This document shows, piece after piece, positions 28,378 to 38,089 of a stretch of DNA of 64,000 nt; positions within the stretch are counted from its first letter, which is position 1; each line of letters opens with the position of its first letter. A program made the translations under genes and the position numbers. The DNA lies in the NCBI GenBank assembly GCA_902167985.1, contig CABHNZ010000002.1, forward strand, positions 186,001-250,000, written 5' to 3'. The notes under the pieces are model-generated. The model was not told the origin of the DNA. It worked only from the letters and a program-made list of their open reading frames with translations, and did no database searches. The stretch is from Shinella sp. UYSO24 (GTDB lineage: Bacteria; Pseudomonadota; Alphaproteobacteria; Rhizobiales; Rhizobiaceae).

Positions 28378-29280
28378 CTATCGTCCGGCCGGCGTCTGGG
28401 GGGTGGAAACGTCGTCCAGAAGCTTTACCAGACGATCGATCTTCTCGTAGCGCGCATGGCTCTCGGATCCGAGCGCCGAGGCAACGCTCCACGCGAGGTA
28501 ATTGATGATGGTCAGGCCCGCGACAAAGGAATTGAACGGTGATGGCGACTGGCATCGGCATCGAAGGACATGATGCGCCGCCTTGGCGCTCGCGGCCGCA
28601 CTCAGATCGGTGATCAGGATGGTGATTGCGCCTGCGCTTCGCGCCTCACGAATGATCGTCGGCAGCAATCTTGGTCGGCGGCGAAATGCTATGATCAACA
28701 GGACATCGCCCTTGGCGATCGAGGCAATCTCATGCGAATAGCTGGCGCCGCCGGAGGGAAGGACCTGAACATCGTTCTTCATCAGCGTGAAATAATGCGC
28801 AGCCTGATGAGCCAGCCCATAACCGCTGCGCAGCCCCATGATCCAGACGCGGCGCGCTTTGACGATCGCCCGGCTTGCATCCGAGAGGGTCTGTTCCGAA
28901 AGGCCTTCCGCCGTGGTCCGGATATTCTCGATATCCATCTGAACCGTCGTTGCGATCGACACGGCGGCCGGCGACGGCTGGTCGGGATCCTTCAGGCCCG
29001 CCTGTGGCGAGCCCCAGTGCTGGTCTGCCCGGATCTGGCGCTTGGCCTCGGGGTAAGTCGAATAGCCGAGCGTGCGGATGAGGCGTGCCGCCGTCGCCCT
29101 GGAGACCTGAGCCTTATCGGCAAGCTCACCGGCCGTATAGCTCGGCAGGTCCATCTGGTATTGCAGGAGGACATCCGCAAGCCGCTTCTCGGCTGGGGAG
29201 AGCGTCTGGTAAATCGAATAGACGCGCGCTTCGAGCGACCGGGCGGTTTGTGCGGGGTTCGTTTTTTGCGGACGTTTCAA
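28378..29280 (-). CDS. RpiR-family transcriptional regulator (HTH plus SIS domain)
   Basis: 300 residues. The N-terminal HTH_6 region contains YTAGELADKAQVSRATAARL then IRTLGYSTYPEAKRQ. The C-terminal SIS domain (VWIMGLRSGYGLAHQAAHYF, KGDVLLIIAFRRR) binds sugar phosphates in relatives. It sits convergent to the M24-transporter-racemase operon and divergent from SMP-30, so it probably controls both. The paired sites at 20827 and 21000 are candidate targets. Confidence 0.92.
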   Translation of the reverse strand: MKRPQKTNPAQTARSLEARVYSIYQTLSPAEKRLADVLLQYQMDLPSYTAGELADKAQVSRATAARLIRTLGYSTYPEAKRQIRADQHWGSPQAGLKDPDQPSPAAVSIATTVQMDIENIRTTAEGLSEQTLSDASRAIVKARRVWIMGLRSGYGLAHQAAHYFTLMKNDVQVLPSGGASYSHEIASIAKGDVLLIIAFRRRPRLLPTIIREARSAGAITILITDLSAAASAKAAHHVLRCRCQSPSPFNSFVAGLTIINYLAWSVASALGSESHARYEKIDRLVKLLDDVSTPQTPAGR

Positions 29281-29401
29281 CCATCATCCTCCATAGCAGC
29301 ACGCGCTGGTGTTCGACGCTTATTGGACCGCGCTTCCTGTTGCAAGCAAGGCGAGCACGGCCATCTGTCCCGCATAAGAGCGCCGCATGGGGGAGGCCAG
29401 C

Positions 29402-30308
29402 ATGTTCTTTCTTGATCCTCCTAAAAGGCTTACCGCCAGGGTGCATGCCACGCTCCCCAAACAATGGACAAAGCCAAGGCCAAGCGAGTGGAGCTATCAC
29501 AACCAGTCCGGCCGGCCGATGGGATCTTTCCTGGAGGGACCCTGTTTTGATTTGGAAGGCAATCTCTTCGCCGTCGACATCCCGTTCGGACGGATATTCC
29601 GGCTCGACACAGATGGGCGGTTCCATCTCTTTTGCCAGTACGATGGCTGGCCGAATGGACTGAAAATCCTGCCCGACGGCCGCATCGTGGTTGCCGATCA
29701 CCGCTTAGGGCTGGTTGAAATCCACCCGGATGGCAGCACCTCCGTTCTGGTTGATGGTTATCGCGGTGAACGGTTTCGTGGGTTGAACGACCTGACGCTT
29801 GGCCGCAACGGCTGGGTCTATATGACTGACCAAGGGCAGTCCGGTCTCCAGGAGGCCAGCGGGTCGGTTTATCGCTGGCATATGACGTCATCGAAGCTGG
29901 AGAGGGTCATGACGGGTATGCCGAGCCCGAACGCTGGTATTCAACATCGACGCCAGCCTCCTTTATGTCGCGGCCACACGGGCAAATGCGATCTGGAGAC
30001 TGCCCATGATGCGGGATGGCGGTGTCAGCAAGGTGGGCGTCTTCGTCAACCTGTCAGGCGGTGGAGGGCCGGATGGGCTCGCGCTTGACACGGATGGGGG
30101 CTTGATCGTTGCCCAACCTGGGCTCGGCATCCTGCGCTTCAGCAGCCGTGGCCTCCTGACACATTTCGTCGAAGTGCCCGAGGGGTCGTCGGCATCGAAT
30201 ATCGCATTCGTGGCGCCGGACAGCCGTGAAATGGTCGTGACCGACAGCGCCAATTCCCGGATTCTCAAACTGGAAATGCCGTACGGCGGCGTGGCTGGAG
30301 ATATTTGA
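29402..30308 (+). CDS. SMP-30/gluconolactonase/LRE family protein, one frameshift
   Basis: ATG 29402 follows GGGGGAGG by 5 bases. The SMP-30 beta-propeller motifs are present: GSFLEGPCFDLEGNLFAVDI (metal Glu in LEGP), WPNGLKILPDGRIVVADH, FRGLNDLTLGRNGWVYMTDQ and, after a break near 29940, GGGPDGLALDTDGGLIVAQP. Members hydrolyse sugar or other lactones using a divalent metal. Its partner downstream is the HD protein at 30312. Confidence 0.88.
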
Positions 30309-30311
30309 CCT

Positions 30312-30896
30312 TTGGCTTATTATCGAACCGATATCGTTCAGGCTCGGCATTCCGACCGGGTGCGCAGCCTCTTGAAGGGGCTTGACGCTCTGCCCGGATC
30401 ATCTGCGGATCTGATCCTGGCAGCGTGGTCCATCTTCCTGTCGAACAGTCTGTTCGACGATCTTGCCGACGTTCCCGTCTCGCCCGGTCTGAGCCATTCG
30501 CTTGTCGATCATACCAATGACGTTGTTCATCTCGGTCGGCTCATTGGGGCAGGTTACCGTGATCTCGACATGCCCGCGTTCGAACCGGAGGTGCTTGATC
30601 TCATCCTTTACCTCCATGACATCGACAAGCTTCTACTGTTTCAACCGGGCCCAGCCCTCGGCACAACCGAGAGGTCACCGCTCTCTCGAAAGATACCGCA
30701 TGGGGTCCTCGCGGGTCTGCTGCTCAACGAGTTAGGCGCCTGCGAGAGCGTTATCAATGTGGTCGCCACCCATTCCACCGATGCGCCGTTCCACAATGAA
30801 AGCACCGAGGCTCTGATATTGCACTACGCAGATATGGCCGCCATCGACGCGATCAAGCTGCGTGAAGGCCAAAGGCCGTTTTTTCAGATTAACTAA
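30312..30896 (+). CDS. HD-domain protein
   Basis: About 194 residues from a TTG start 3 bases after the SMP-30 stop. Histidine and aspartate motifs follow the HD order: HTNDVVHLGR, YLHDIDKLLLF (the HD pair), KIPHGVLAGLLL, VVATHST and LHYADMAAID. This is a metal-dependent phosphohydrolase fold. The substrate is unknown. Co-transcription with a lactonase suggests a metabolic rather than a signalling role. Confidence 0.75.
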   Translation: MAYYRTDIVQARHSDRVRSLLKGLDALPGSSADLILAAWSIFLSNSLFDDLADVPVSPGLSHSLVDHTNDVVHLGRLIGAGYRDLDMPAFEPEVLDLILYLHDIDKLLLFQPGPALGTTERSPLSRKIPHGVLAGLLLNELGACESVINVVATHSTDAPFHNESTEALILHYADMAAIDAIKLREGQRPFFQIN

Positions 30897-31192
30897 GAGC
30901 CACCATACGGCTTTAAGATACGCCTCCTGGCTCGCTTGACTGGTATAGCGCCGGATAGGGGCGGGTATGGCTCAATGCCGACGGCCGGCTCCGTCGCGCA
31001 ATGTGTGATGCGCCTTTACCATCCAATCTATTGATGCTGACTAAAAACTCATCCTGCACGACTTACCAGAGGTGCAGTGAGTTAGAGTGTGCTCATATAA
31101 TAATATAAATGACACCTGAGTGCCGCCCCGCCAGGTTAGTGGGGGCGTTTCACAAACTTAATATCTTCAAAGATCCTGCTGCCATTGAGCGA

Positions 31193-31213
31193 GTGCAATA
31201 TTCATCTTTGCAC
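31193..31213 (+). promoter_or_regulatory. Inverted repeat GTGCAA-N9-TTGCAC
   Basis: Two 6-base arms (31193-31198 and 31208-31213) form an exact inverted repeat, and a further GTGCAA lies about 20 bases on. This is a candidate activator site for the operon at 31360. No regulator is assigned. Confidence 0.4.
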
Positions 31214-31251
31214 GCTGCGCGTTAGTGCAATTAACCTTCTGATTATATTTC

Positions 31252-31266
31252 TTAACAAAGCATTAA
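31252..31266 (+). promoter_or_regulatory. CtrA-type box TTAA-N7-TTAA
   Basis: TTAACAAAGCATTAA is an exact TTAA-N7-TTAA, the full CtrA binding site of alphaproteobacteria. It sits 94 bases upstream of the first gene of the glucan operon. Another TTAAC lies about 20 bases upstream. The surrounding DNA is A/T-rich, so chance occurrence is possible. Confidence 0.55.
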
Positions 31267-31359
31267 AATCGATTTGATTGCCATGCTGCACCGCGGTATC
31301 CGTCCCAAAATTAGGCAGTTCTGCCGGGCGTTTCAAAATACATAGGGTGTGCGTTAAAT

Positions 31360-32712
31360 ATGACTAATCATCTCAATGATAGCGACAGGAAGATACTGAC
31401 GACGACACGCCTGCTAGGATATGTGTTTGCGTCATTTCTTCTGATCGTCGTTGGTTTGGCATTTATACCAAACACGTTCTTCATCGTTTCAACCCGCGCA
31501 ATTGTTAATGCGCCGGTCCAGCTGATTTCATCGCCGATTTACGGTCGCCTCGACAAATTGAACCTTCAGGTTGGTCAGGCCGTAACCTCGGGCGAGGTGA
31601 TGGCGACAGTATCAAATCCCAATCAGGACCAGACTTCGCTCAATGGTCTTCGCCTCGAGAAGCTCAACCTCTCGGAGAAGATCAACAACATCCAGGGCAC
31701 AATCGAAGAGCGCAAGGGACGTATCACCGATCTGGAAACCAAGACGGGGCTCGTTCGTGACGCTGTCTTGAGCGAGCTTGCCGAAGTGATCGCGAACTCT
31801 CAGGCCGTCGTTGCGCAATATGACTCACGGCTGAAAGAACAGGACGCTCTGCTTGAACGGCAGATGACCATGTTCCGAATGAAGATGATCAACGATGTCA
31901 GCATGGAGCCGCAGCGCCAGAAGCGGAATGCTGCTCAGCACGAACTCGATATCGCGCGCGGTGATCTGCGCCGGAACGAGATCGTCAAAGACCTGATCAT
32001 GAAGGGTATCTACACCGGTGGGCCTGTCACCGCGAGCCTCATGGCTCTCGATATGGAGCACACCAAGATTGCAGGGGAACAGTCTGAAGACCAGATTGCA
32101 CTCAGGCAGATGTCGGAGCGCAAAAAGCAGCTCGAAGATCTGATCGGCCGTGAAGAAGCAAGGCTGGTGAAGTCCGGCGCAGCGAATGTCGTCGCCGATT
32201 ACGCGGGTCAGCTCGTAAGCGTCGAGGCGTCTTATGGCGACTTCGTTCGCCAGGGCCAGCCCGTCGCCAAATCCCTCAATTGTAGCGAGGCCTTCGCTGC
32301 TGCCGTCTATCCAAGCCGCGAGGTCGAATCGCTCGATATCGGCACCCCGGCGATGATCAATTACCGCAGCCTCGGGGTCAAACGGACCGGGAAGATCGTC
32401 AAGATCGTCCGCTATTTCAACTCCGGTTCAGACGATCGATATTTCGCGAAATTCCCGCATGCGGACGGCGATGAGGTTTATGTCCTCATCCGCGAAGACG
32501 ATGTCGATAGCAATAAGGCAGTCCATGTCAGCAACGACAAGTTCTTTGGCTGCAATGTCGGCGAAGACGTCATTGTTTCGCTCGGTGAATCCGTCGTCTC
32601 AAGGGTCAGCCGCTACGCAACGACTGCGCTCAGCCAGATCTCGGATGCCTCCTCGCGCATGCTCTCGACCGCTGGCGTCGAATTGGCATCGCGCCGGCAG
32701 GAGATCAGGTAA
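31360..32712 (+). CDS. HlyD-like membrane-fusion protein of a glucan export system
   Basis: 450 residues. A single membrane anchor near residues 18-40 (LLGYVFASFLLIVVGLAF) is followed by a biotinyl-lipoyl-like half (LISSPIYGRLDKLNLQVGQA), a long coiled coil (residues about 95-270) and the second half-motif (VVADYAGQLVSVEASYGDFV). This is the architecture of Alg44/BgsB-type periplasmic subunits. It starts the three-gene operon with the GT2 synthase and probably bridges the inner membrane and periplasm. Confidence 0.85.
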   Translation: MTNHLNDSDRKILTTTRLLGYVFASFLLIVVGLAFIPNTFFIVSTRAIVNAPVQLISSPIYGRLDKLNLQVGQAVTSGEVMATVSNPNQDQTSLNGLRLEKLNLSEKINNIQGTIEERKGRITDLETKTGLVRDAVLSELAEVIANSQAVVAQYDSRLKEQDALLERQMTMFRMKMINDVSMEPQRQKRNAAQHELDIARGDLRRNEIVKDLIMKGIYTGGPVTASLMALDMEHTKIAGEQSEDQIALRQMSERKKQLEDLIGREEARLVKSGAANVVADYAGQLVSVEASYGDFVRQGQPVAKSLNCSEAFAAAVYPSREVESLDIGTPAMINYRSLGVKRTGKIVKIVRYFNSGSDDRYFAKFPHADGDEVYVLIREDDVDSNKAVHVSNDKFFGCNVGEDVIVSLGESVVSRVSRYATTALSQISDASSRMLSTAGVELASRRQEIR

Positions 32713-32717
32713 ATCTC

Positions 32718-34086
32718 ATGTCGGCACACGACACACTCAAGACGACGTCTGCCAAGACCACGTTTGCCAGACGGGGCAGGCGAGGATGGCGCATGGCCTC
32801 CGTCCTCTACTGGCTGTCAGCCTGATCGGCATCACCTTCGCAATGTCATATGCCGAAGCGGCTCTGGCAAACGACGCAGGCAATGCCAAACTGGCCTGCT
32901 CGCTATGTGATAGTCTGGCCCATGAAATGGCGGGTGATCCACACCAGCCTTTTATCCTCAGAAGCTTTGAACCCGCCAATGGCGGGTCGGCCCTCCATCC
33001 TGCGCTCGAGAATACCGGCTTTACCTACGATAATGCCGTGGTGCTGATCGCGCTGGCTGGCTGCAACCGGCTGATCGAGGTCAAGCGGATTGCAGATGCC
33101 TTCGTCATCGCCGTCGATACCGATCGTCACTACAAGGATGGCCGGTTGAGAAACGCCTACCGGTCCGGTGCGGTCACGGTGGGATCGGATGGCATGTTGT
33201 TGCCGGGGTATTGGAATACCGCAACCAATTCCTGGGCAGAAGACGGCTATCAGGTCGGGAGTGCAACCGGCAGCACCGCCTGGGGCGCCCTCGCATTGCT
33301 GGTGACTTACGATCGAACCGGCGACCAGATCTACCTCGATACCGCAATCAAGATCATGAACTGGATCCATCGCGAAACCGCCGATCCGGACCGTGACGGC
33401 TATTTCGGTGGGTTCTTCGGCCACGAACCGTCGCCTACACCGGCGAAATGGAAATCGACCGAGCACAATCTCGACGTTATGCCGTCGATCACTGGCTATC
33501 GACGATCCAACCCGCCGGAGGCTGGGGAGAGCGCGGAGACAAAGCTCTGAGATTTCTTCAGCAGATGTGGGACAGCAATGAACAGCGGTTCTTCATCGGC
33601 AGCGTCGAAGACGGCAATGCGCCCAACCGATCCGCATCGGGCCTTGATGCAGAATTGTGGCCACTGATAGCGGTTCCCTCATTCGCAGCAAAGCGCGACG
33701 CCGTTTTGAAGTGGACCGAGCAGCATCACGGCGTCAAAGGCGGCTTCGATTTCAACGACGATCGCGATGGCGTCTGGCTGGAAGGCACAGCGCAGGCCGC
33801 ACTCGTCTACGAAATCAACAACCAGCAGGACAAGGCCTCGGCCCTCCTCGATACGATTTCGGCCAATGTCTCCAAAAGCCGGCTCGTCTTCGCAACGGTC
33901 AATGAAGAACTGACGACCGGCCTTCAGGTCGGACCGGGCTCCTCGCCCGGCGATTTCAAATACTACCGGTTGCCGCATATCGGAGCCACCGGCTGGGCCA
34001 TTCTCGCTGCCCTGAAACTGAACCCGTTCGTCGCCCCCTCCCTCGATAAAGATAGAGATTCGGACCCATGTCACCTGAAATCCTGA
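32718..34086 (+). CDS. Periplasmic (alpha/alpha)6-type glycoside hydrolase-like protein, two frameshifts
   Basis: ATG 32718 follows the fusion-protein stop by 5 bases. The leader RRGWRMASVLYWL continues after a break near 32815 as VSLIGITFAMSYAEAALA. The body shows repeated helical-hairpin motifs (ENTGFTYDNAVVLIALAGCN, STAWGALALLVTYDRTG). After a break near 33478 it continues YAVDHWLSTIQPAGGWGERG and DGVWLEGTAQAALVYEINNQ. It resembles toroid glycosidases such as the GH8 enzymes of cellulose operons, but no exact family is recognised. Its stop lies inside the GT2 start (19-base overlap). Confidence 0.72.
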
Positions 34087-36176
34087 CCTTTTCGGACTCC
34101 GCTCTTTTCGCGATCCTGGCTGTCGGGCTGACGGTCGTCTGCGCCTGGCTGCTTGATGCCTCGAAGGCAAAAGATCGCATCCTGTTCGGCACCATCGTCA
34201 TCCTGATGCTCGCGAACTACGCCTATTACCGGTTTACGAGCACCTTGCCGTCATTCGAATGGACGGCCTACGCAATCTGGCCCCGTATTTACCTTGCGTT
34301 TGAAACACTGATCATCAGCTACACGATCCTGTCGATCATCTTCTTCTTCCGGCGGACCGACCATCGCGCTGCCGCCGATGCAAGCGAGCAGATGATTGCA
34401 GCGGGCGGTCCTGCACCCGATGTCGATGTTTTCATCTGCACTTACAACGAAGACCTGTCTATTCTTGAACGCACGATCCTCGCTGCCAAGGAAATCGATT
34501 ATCCCAACTTCAAGGTCTGGGTGCTCGATGATGGCCGTCGGCAGTGGCTGCGGGACTATTGCGCCAATGTCGGCGTGGAATACCTCAACCGCGAGGACAA
34601 CAAGGGCGCGAAGGGTGGCAATCTCAATAATGCCATCCGTCACACGGCCGCGGTGACGAACTCCCCGTTCATCCTTATTCTCGATGCGGATTTCGCCCCT
34701 CAGAGGGCTATTCTGAAGCGAACGGTCGGGCAGTTCTCCGATGCCAAGATCGGGCTCATCCAGACGCCGCAGTTCTACTACAACTCCGATCCGATCCAGC
34801 ATAACCTGCTCGTGTCCGACAGCTGGGTTGACGACCAGCGGATATTCTTCGACGTGATGCAGCCCTCCAAGGATGGCTGGGGCGCGGCGTTTTGCGTGGG
34901 CACGTCCTGCATTGTCCGGCGCGAGGCGCTGGAACTCATTGGCGGCGTTCCGGAAGAGACCGTGACCGAGGATATCCATCTGACCTATCGTCTTATGCAG
35001 GCTGGTCTGCGGACCCGGTGGCTGAATGAACGGCTGAGCGTCGGTTTGTCTGCCGAAAGCCTGTCGGGCTATATCACCCAGCGATGCCGCTGGTGCCTGG
35101 GTACAATCCAGGTTGCCCTCCTGTCCGATGGTCCTTTCCGTGGCAGGGGATACAGCATGATGCAAAGACTGCATTATCTCCATGGTCTGCTGTTCTGGCT
35201 TTGCCGCCCGTTCATGCTGCTCCTGCTTGCCGCGCCGATCCTCTACTATTTCCTCGGCCTGCCTGCGATTTTGATGGAGCCGGAAGCCTTCTTCCTTTTC
35301 GCCCTTCCGATGGTCGGAGGCATCTGGGTCTTTCATAGCTGGGTCTCGCAGCGTCGCAGCCTGCCGATCCTCACGGAGGTCTCGCAGCTGGTCGCAGCAC
35401 TTCCAATCACCATGGCCATCATACAGGCGATCGTGATGCCCTTCGGTCGGCCCTTCAAGGTCACGGCAAAGGGTGAGGATCGCGCACGTGTCGCCGTGTT
35501 CTATCCCTTCGCGTTCGCTTTCCTGGCGATTATCGTCCTGACATTGATCGGCATGTTCAATGGACCCCTTCTCGGCGGCTACAGCGATTTCGATGGCTTC
35601 AGTCTCGCCTGGGGGCTCGTTGTGATGATCTACGCCTTCGTATCGATGATCGCCTGTGTCGAGCTGCCCCGTGAGCAAATCGAGGACATCAGGTTCAAGA
35701 TGAACAAATCGGTGGTCCTGAACGGCATGTATCCTGCGACGATGGAAAGCATGTCTGTCAACGAAACGACGTTCAGACTGCGCTCGGCGAGGTCCGTGAT
35801 CAAGCTGGCTATCAACGACGAGTTGACTTTCGAGATGGCTAAGGATTTCGCAATCCGCGGGACGATCACCAAGCTCGACGTGGCCGGTCTCCAGGTCGCC
35901 GTCAGCTATGATGCTGTCCTCGAAAACCGTTCGGGCGAGATTGTCCATCGTGACCCCGAAATCGTCCGCCAGAAGGTGATAGGTCACCTGTTCAGCCAGC
36001 TGCCGGTCGTTGCACCGCCGCGGGCAGTTCCCCTGCGTGCCGCGCGCGGTGTCTTCAAGCGGATGTTTGCGCATCCCCTGGCAGTGGTCCGCCCCTGGTC
36101 GCCTATCGCGTCCGATGCCCGGACCTCGACCTTGCCCGGTCAGGCAACCGAGAAGAAGGATCGCATCGCGGCATAA
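34068..36176 (+). CDS. GT2 processive beta-glucan synthase (cellulose/curdlan/mixed-linkage glucan synthase type)
   Basis: 702 residues, intact. Catalytic motifs: DDG at 154-156, DAD at 206-208, TED at 300-302 and QRCRW at 338-342 (Q-x-x-R-W). Multiple membrane spans occur at 10-95 and 370-550. The BcsA gating-loop motif F-x-V-T-x-K-G is present (PFKVTAKGE). The C-terminal 130 residues sit where BcsA has PilZ, but the RxxxR and DxSxxG motifs are absent (VELPREQIED, MESMSVNET). The layout resembles the rhizobial BgsA mixed-linkage glucan synthase, which responds to c-di-GMP without a classical PilZ domain. Exact polymer unknown. Confidence 0.9.
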   Translation: MSPEILTFSDSALFAILAVGLTVVCAWLLDASKAKDRILFGTIVILMLANYAYYRFTSTLPSFEWTAYAIWPRIYLAFETLIISYTILSIIFFFRRTDHRAAADASEQMIAAGGPAPDVDVFICTYNEDLSILERTILAAKEIDYPNFKVWVLDDGRRQWLRDYCANVGVEYLNREDNKGAKGGNLNNAIRHTAAVTNSPFILILDADFAPQRAILKRTVGQFSDAKIGLIQTPQFYYNSDPIQHNLLVSDSWVDDQRIFFDVMQPSKDGWGAAFCVGTSCIVRREALELIGGVPEETVTEDIHLTYRLMQAGLRTRWLNERLSVGLSAESLSGYITQRCRWCLGTIQVALLSDGPFRGRGYSMMQRLHYLHGLLFWLCRPFMLLLLAAPILYYFLGLPAILMEPEAFFLFALPMVGGIWVFHSWVSQRRSLPILTEVSQLVAALPITMAIIQAIVMPFGRPFKVTAKGEDRARVAVFYPFAFAFLAIIVLTLIGMFNGPLLGGYSDFDGFSLAWGLVVMIYAFVSMIACVELPREQIEDIRFKMNKSVVLNGMYPATMESMSVNETTFRLRSARSVIKLAINDELTFEMAKDFAIRGTITKLDVAGLQVAVSYDAVLENRSGEIVHRDPEIVRQKVIGHLFSQLPVVAPPRAVPLRAARGVFKRMFAHPLAVVRPWSPIASDARTSTLPGQATEKKDRIAA

Positions 36177-36217
36177 CGAACGCCGAGGCGGTCTCCTCGC
36201 TGCACTATCAATGAGCA

Positions 36218-36247
36218 AACGGGCGGCTGGGCAACCAGCCGCCCGTT
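36218..36247 (+). terminator. Rho-independent terminator of the glucan operon
   Basis: AACGGGCGGCTGG and CCAGCCGCCCGTT form a perfect 13-base-pair stem with a GCAA loop, 41 bases after the synthase stop. The sequence after the stem is CCTGTTTC, a short T-rich tail. Confidence 0.85.
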
Positions 36248-36372
36248 CCTGTTTCAGGTGTCCAGATTGATGGTCGCCGCGCATGGCGCGCCAATGCGAT
36301 CCTTGAGAATGGATCAGCGTTCGCGACATCGACAACGGATTTATGAAGAGGGCGCGACCTTGTTATGCCGGA

Positions 36373-36854
36373 CTAGCCATTCATCAAGGCCGAGCGCAGA
36401 TGCCCAGTCGGCAAAGCCGTGGTGTATTTCACCTGATCGAGGGCGAAGCTCGATCGGATGTTTGCCACGCCGGGGATCTGGGTCAGGCAGTCGATCACCA
36501 GTCCTGATAGCGCAGCAAGTCTTCGACCACGACGCGCAACATGAAATCGGCTTCTCCCGTCATGAGATAGCACTCCATGACCTCGGCTCGGCCTTCGATC
36601 GCATCCGTGAACACTTTCAACGACGCCTTGTCCTGCTTTTCCAATGTGACATGGACAAAGACGTTGACCAGAAGTCCCAACTGCACCGGATCGACAAGTG
36701 CCACCGAGCCGCGGATGACGCCGCGCTCGCGCAGTTCCGAAACCCTGCGCCAGCAAGGCGAAGCCGAGAGATGCACCTTGTCGGCCAGTTCGGCATTGCT
36801 GAGTTCCGCATTCTTCTGGAGCTCATCCAGTATGCGCAGGCTGGCCTCGTCCAT
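36373..36854 (-). CDS. Lrp/AsnC-family transcriptional regulator, one frameshift
   Basis: Begins [20 protein letters not shown] with the [23 protein letters not shown]. The effector-binding domain continues to LLRYQDW, then after a break near 36500 to the end HLRSALMNG. About 160 residues, the normal size. It is divergent from the DMT exporter and probably regulates it in response to an amino acid. Confidence 0.9.
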
Positions 36855-36876
36855 AACAACCGTCTTCAAGGTGAGT

Positions 36877-36920
36877 TTATCCCCATAGATTATCAATTGA
36901 GGTGAAATTATCCCATATAT
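36877..36920. promoter_or_regulatory. Direct repeats in the Lrp/DMT divergent promoter region
   Basis: TTATCCCCATAGAT (36877) and TTATCCCATATAT (36908) recur 31 bases apart, three helical turns, in the 143-base gap between the Lrp and exporter starts. Lrp-type regulators bind such phased A/T-rich sites. The assignment is inferred from position. Confidence 0.4.
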
Positions 36921-36997
36921 CTTTGTTTTGGGAGATATGAGGTCACATTTTTCTTTGCGAACCGGGCATTTTATCGACCGCCAGCACAGGAGAAAAC

Positions 36998-37917
36998 ATG
37001 ACCGGCGCATCGCAAGCTATTCCTTTCCGCGCCGTTCATTTTGATGCGACCAAGCGCTGGCTGGCCGTCATGGTCGTGCTTTGGGGGCTGAGCTGGCCCG
37101 CCACGCAGATGGCGCTGGATTTTGTCCCACCGCTCTGGCTTGCGGCATTCCGCTTCGGCTCTGCTGCAATCTGCCTGACAATCTTTCTGGCGCTGCGCGG
37201 GCAGCTGAAGCTGCCGAAGCGGGCGGATATGCCCATCGTGCTGAGCGTCGGCCTCATGCAGATGATGACCTTCACCGGGCTCGGCATGATTGCCATGACG
37301 CAGACGGACACCAGTCATTCCGTTCTCCTGGCGTATACGACGCCGCTCTGGAGCATGTTGCTTGCCTGGATCGCACTGCGTGAAATGCCGGCTCCGGCGC
37401 AGCTTGTTGCGCTGGCCGTCGGGCTCTCGGGCGTGGCGCTGATCTGCTCGCCGCTTGAAACGGACTGGAGCCAGCCGGGTGCCTTTACCGGCGCAGGTTT
37501 CCTGCTGATCGGCGCAATTTCCTGGTCGGCTGTGATCCTCCACGTGCGCCGTCACCGCTGGACGTCCGCGCCCCTGGCGCTCGCTCCCTGGCAGATGGTG
37601 CTTGCGGCCATACCACTCGCGGTAATTGCCTTTCTGCTGGAGGGCGCGCCGCATGCCATTCGCTGGAACCTGGATCTGGTGGGAATGCTGGTCTTTATCG
37701 GCCCGATTGCAACGTCCGCCTGCTTCGTGATCTCTTCTGAATATGGCCGCAGGATTTCCGCCTTCAGCATGGCCAATTACACGCTGGGCGTGCCGTTGAT
37801 CGGCGTCGCCTCCTCGGTCCTGTTGCTGGGTAATCGATTGTCGCCGATCTTTCTGATGGGGCTCGGACTTGTCATGGTCGGCATGGTTTTGCCGCCCGGG
37901 CCGCCCGCCGAGGTTGA
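36998..37917 (+). CDS. DMT-family (EamA) transporter
   Basis: Two EamA repeats with about ten membrane spans from residue 23 (LAVMVVLWGLSWPATQMALD) to the last helix (SPIFLMGLGLVMVGMV). As written the frame stays open to 38146, giving a hydrophilic tail of about 75 residues that overlaps the LysR gene. A single-base slip near 37890 instead gives a short basic tail (AARAARRG) and a stop at 37915-37917, the usual DMT ending and the one preferred here. Likely an amino acid or metabolite exporter controlled by the divergent Lrp gene. Confidence 0.85.
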
Positions 37918-38089
37918 AGCATTTCCTTTCTCGCCAGCAGGCGGGCCGGTGCGTCCGGGACCCCGGCTTTGCCAAGTCGGAAAACCGCAATCGTCATGCG
38001 CTGAGCATTGCTCAATTCATGCCGCAGGACTGCTATCCGGAAATCTGCGTGGTTCGACACGCAAGCCTATGAAGGTGAGTCTGTTGCCG

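Larger units (their letters stand above)
30897..31359 (+). other. 460-base A/T-rich regulatory gap before the glucan operon
   Basis: No gene is evident. A possible hairpin (CGCCCC ... GGGGCG) lies near 31124-31147. The inverted repeat GTGCAA-N9-TTGCAC (31193-31213) and a third GTGCAA half-site near 31225 precede the CtrA-type box, and the operon starts at 31360. Base composition drops sharply relative to the flanking genes. Confidence 0.6.

Noticed and set aside
34251..36335. 694-codon open frame opposite the glucan synthase
   Set aside because: High-GC shadow of the synthase: highly charged, no motif and no ribosome site.
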